DNA of 64,000 nucleotides from JBGAJN01 sp044224905 (GTDB lineage: Bacteria > Verrucomicrobiota > Verrucomicrobiia > Limisphaerales > JBGAJN01): contig JBGAJN010000001.1 of assembly GCA_044224905.1 (NCBI GenBank), positions 2,046,001-2,110,000 of the forward strand, given 5' to 3'. Shown here piece after piece: positions 62,743 to 64,000 of the stretch. A model generated the notes under the pieces. That model made no database searches, was not told the DNA's origin, and saw nothing but the letters and a program-made list of their open reading frames with translations. Numbering within the stretch: position 1 is the stretch's first letter; the number at the start of each line of letters is the position of its first letter. A program made the translations under genes and the position numbers.

Positions 62743-63618
62743 ATGATCGACAGCGCCCTCACCTTTCGGATTCCCGTACGCGATTACGATCTCCCCGCAA
62801 CGCTCGCCTGCGGACAGGCCTTTCGCTGGCGTGCGGTTGGCGACGCGTGGGAAGGCATCATCGGCGAGCGCTGGGTTCGCCTGCGTTCGGAGCCTGACGC
62901 GATCGTCGCGGAAACTGCCGCGCCCGTTTCTGATTGGCAATGGCTGCGCGACTATCTCCTGACCGACGTGGAGTTGAATTCCGTCCTCGCCAGCTTCCCT
63001 AGTGACGAACCGATGAGCCGCGCCGTCGCTGCGTGTCGCGGGCTGCGGCTGTTGCGACAGGACCCGTGGGAATGCCTCGCGTCGTTCATCCTCTCCTCAA
63101 CCAAGCAAATCGTGCAAATCCAACAGATCGTCGCGCTCGTGTGCGAACGCTTCGGCGAGCCGGCGCGCGTTCCCGCGGACCACGTGCCGATGTGGACATT
63201 CCCGACCGCACAGCGCTTGACCGCGTGCACCGAAGCCGATCTGCGTGCTTGCAAGATGGGTTTCCGCGCTCCGTATCTGCGCGGCTCTGCGGCGATGGTC
63301 GCCGCTGGCGAAGTTCGCCTCGCGGAACTGAGCCAGCTCAGTTGCGATGCCGCGCGTGAGGAACTGATGAAACTTCCCGGCGTTGGTCGGAAGATCGCGG
63401 ACTGCGTGCTCTTGTTCGCATACGGTTTTCAGCCGGCGTTTCCGATCGACGTGTGGGTGATGAAGGCGCTCCAGCAACTTTACTTTCCGCGTCGCCGCGT
63501 TAGTGCGAAGCGCCTGCTGCGTTTCACCTCCACGCACTTCGGCCCCAACGCCGGCTACGCGCAGCAATATCTCTTTCACTACATGCGTATGCAGGGGCGG
63601 AGTGCGGCGGGATCATAA
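62743..63618 (+). CDS. 8-oxoguanine DNA glycosylase, OGG1 type
   Basis: A 291-residue HhH-GPD glycosylase/AP lyase of the OGG1 family that removes oxidised guanine. The N-terminal domain has ATLACGQAFRWRAVGDAWEG (the F-x-W-like OGG1 start). QDPWECLASFILSSTKQIVQ and FRAPYLRGSAAMV follow. The helix-hairpin-helix LMKLPGVGRKIADCVLLFAY has the catalytic Lys (217), and PIDVWVMKALQQLYF has the conserved Asp (236), 19 residues later as in OGG1. The final QQYLFHYMR is also typical. OGG1-like forms are less common in bacteria than MutM. The start is ATG 62743, 21 nt after the GT gene. Confidence 0.93.
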   Translation: MIDSALTFRIPVRDYDLPATLACGQAFRWRAVGDAWEGIIGERWVRLRSEPDAIVAETAAPVSDWQWLRDYLLTDVELNSVLASFPSDEPMSRAVAACRGLRLLRQDPWECLASFILSSTKQIVQIQQIVALVCERFGEPARVPADHVPMWTFPTAQRLTACTEADLRACKMGFRAPYLRGSAAMVAAGEVRLAELSQLSCDAAREELMKLPGVGRKIADCVLLFAYGFQPAFPIDVWVMKALQQLYFPRRRVSAKRLLRFTSTHFGPNAGYAQQYLFHYMRMQGRSAAGS

Positions 63619-63788
63619 CGCATTTGATCTTTGGTGCTGACGGTCACGAGCTCGTGCGGTGCGGCGGCGATAACTCGCCCCTTAACTCAACGCCAGCTAG
63701 AACCTGTTGGACTTTTGAGGGCACCGATGTTAGTGAGTGAATTAGATTCCGGTGCGAACAAGGGTCGGTGCTTGAAGCAGAAAGCATT
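63619..63788. other. Intergenic spacer before the last, partial gene
   Basis: About 170 bases with no gene, terminator or repeat that I could identify. The promoter of the partial secreted-protein gene should lie here. Confidence 0.4.
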
Positions 63789-64000
63789 ATGAAGAACCAA
63801 CGCTTGAAGACATTTTGGTTAACCTTTTCTATTGGTTTTCTACTCGTCGCGGCGAGTCAGGCGGCGACGATTCCAGTTACCAGTCTCGCAGATTCAGGAG
63901 CGGGGTCGTTGCGTCAGGCAATTCTCGACGCTAATTCTAATCTCGGCGATGACACAATCTCCCTCACCAATCTCACCGGGCAGATCATGCTCGTGTCGGA
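63789..64000 (+). CDS. Secreted protein, CSLREA-like N-terminus, 3' end beyond window
   Basis: A frame open to the last base (70 codons) that starts MKNQRLKTFWLTFSIGFLLV with a signal peptide ending near SQA-A. The following TIPVTSLADSGAGSLRQAIL and DANSNLGDDTI resemble the CSLREA/SLRQAI opening repeat of large autotransporter-like or polymorphic-membrane-like beta-helix proteins. This points to a big surface or secreted protein to the right. Function beyond this is unseen. Confidence 0.72.
   Translation, partial: MKNQRLKTFWLTFSIGFLLVAASQAATIPVTSLADSGAGSLRQAILDANSNLGDDTISLTNLTGQIMLVS

Overview
The window looks like a chromosomal segment from a heterotrophic, Gram-negative member of the PVC group, most likely Verrucomicrobiota. 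This is inferred from PEP-CTERM surface proteins, lamin-tail-domain secreted proteins, weak Shine-Dalgarno sequences, high GC, and an L-rhamnose isomerase / ABC importer / GH78 rhamnosidase cluster. No 16S gene is present, so the taxonomy is an inference. No rRNA, intact tRNA or CRISPR array was seen.

Layout. (1) 1-5824, minus strand: a partial unknown gene, an Old Yellow Enzyme-type alkene reductase and the DEAH helicase HrpA. (2) 5973-16702: an L-rhamnose uptake and use locus. A cupin-AraC regulator is divergent from rhaA, followed by ABC ATPase, permease, second permease, binding lipoprotein and a secreted GH78 alpha-L-rhamnosidase. Two small AT-rich genes of unknown function sit inside this operon, and the ATPase carries an in-frame palindromic insert. 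(3) 16952-17302: ssrA (tmRNA). (4) 17280-37528: a decayed genomic island integrated at the 3' end of ssrA. It has an exact 23-bp copy of the ssrA end 19.8 kb away, and integrase 5' fragments follow the ssrA end and each of the two scars near 37 kb. Its cargo includes a lone EF-Tu domain III-like protein with an H1-like protein, a truncated SixA, lamin-tail proteins, a PhoX-like PEP-CTERM protein divergent from a PhoD phosphatase, a glycosyltransferase-PHP fusion, and several broken genes.

(5) 37575-45469: a proteostasis block (dnaK-groES-groEL on minus; a small Hsp20 and lon on plus) with a thioesterase and a small Cys-rich membrane protein between. (6) 45466-47484: LolA-like and TPR membrane proteins. 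(7) 47489-53193, minus: a housekeeping run (DUF3568-like lipoprotein, trmL, truA, ruvX, hemL, nadE, DUF192 lipoprotein). (8) 53350-57441, plus: a tight four-gene operon LuxE-like / MFS / LuxC-like / QueD-like. It is a bioluminescence-type fatty acid reductase pair with no luciferase nearby, and is the most interesting functional unit here. (9) 57674-64000, plus: ABC ATPase, sigma-70 factor, apt, a PAP2-glycosyltransferase fusion, an OGG1-type DNA glycosylase, and the start of a secreted repeat protein.

How parts fit: regions 1, 2 and 5-9 look like stable chromosome, while region 4 is accessory DNA that entered through ssrA and has since eroded, leaving mainly cell-surface and phosphate-related genes. 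The strongest candidates for undescribed biology are the LuxE-MFS-LuxC-QueD operon, the triple-scar ssrA island, and the two domain fusions.
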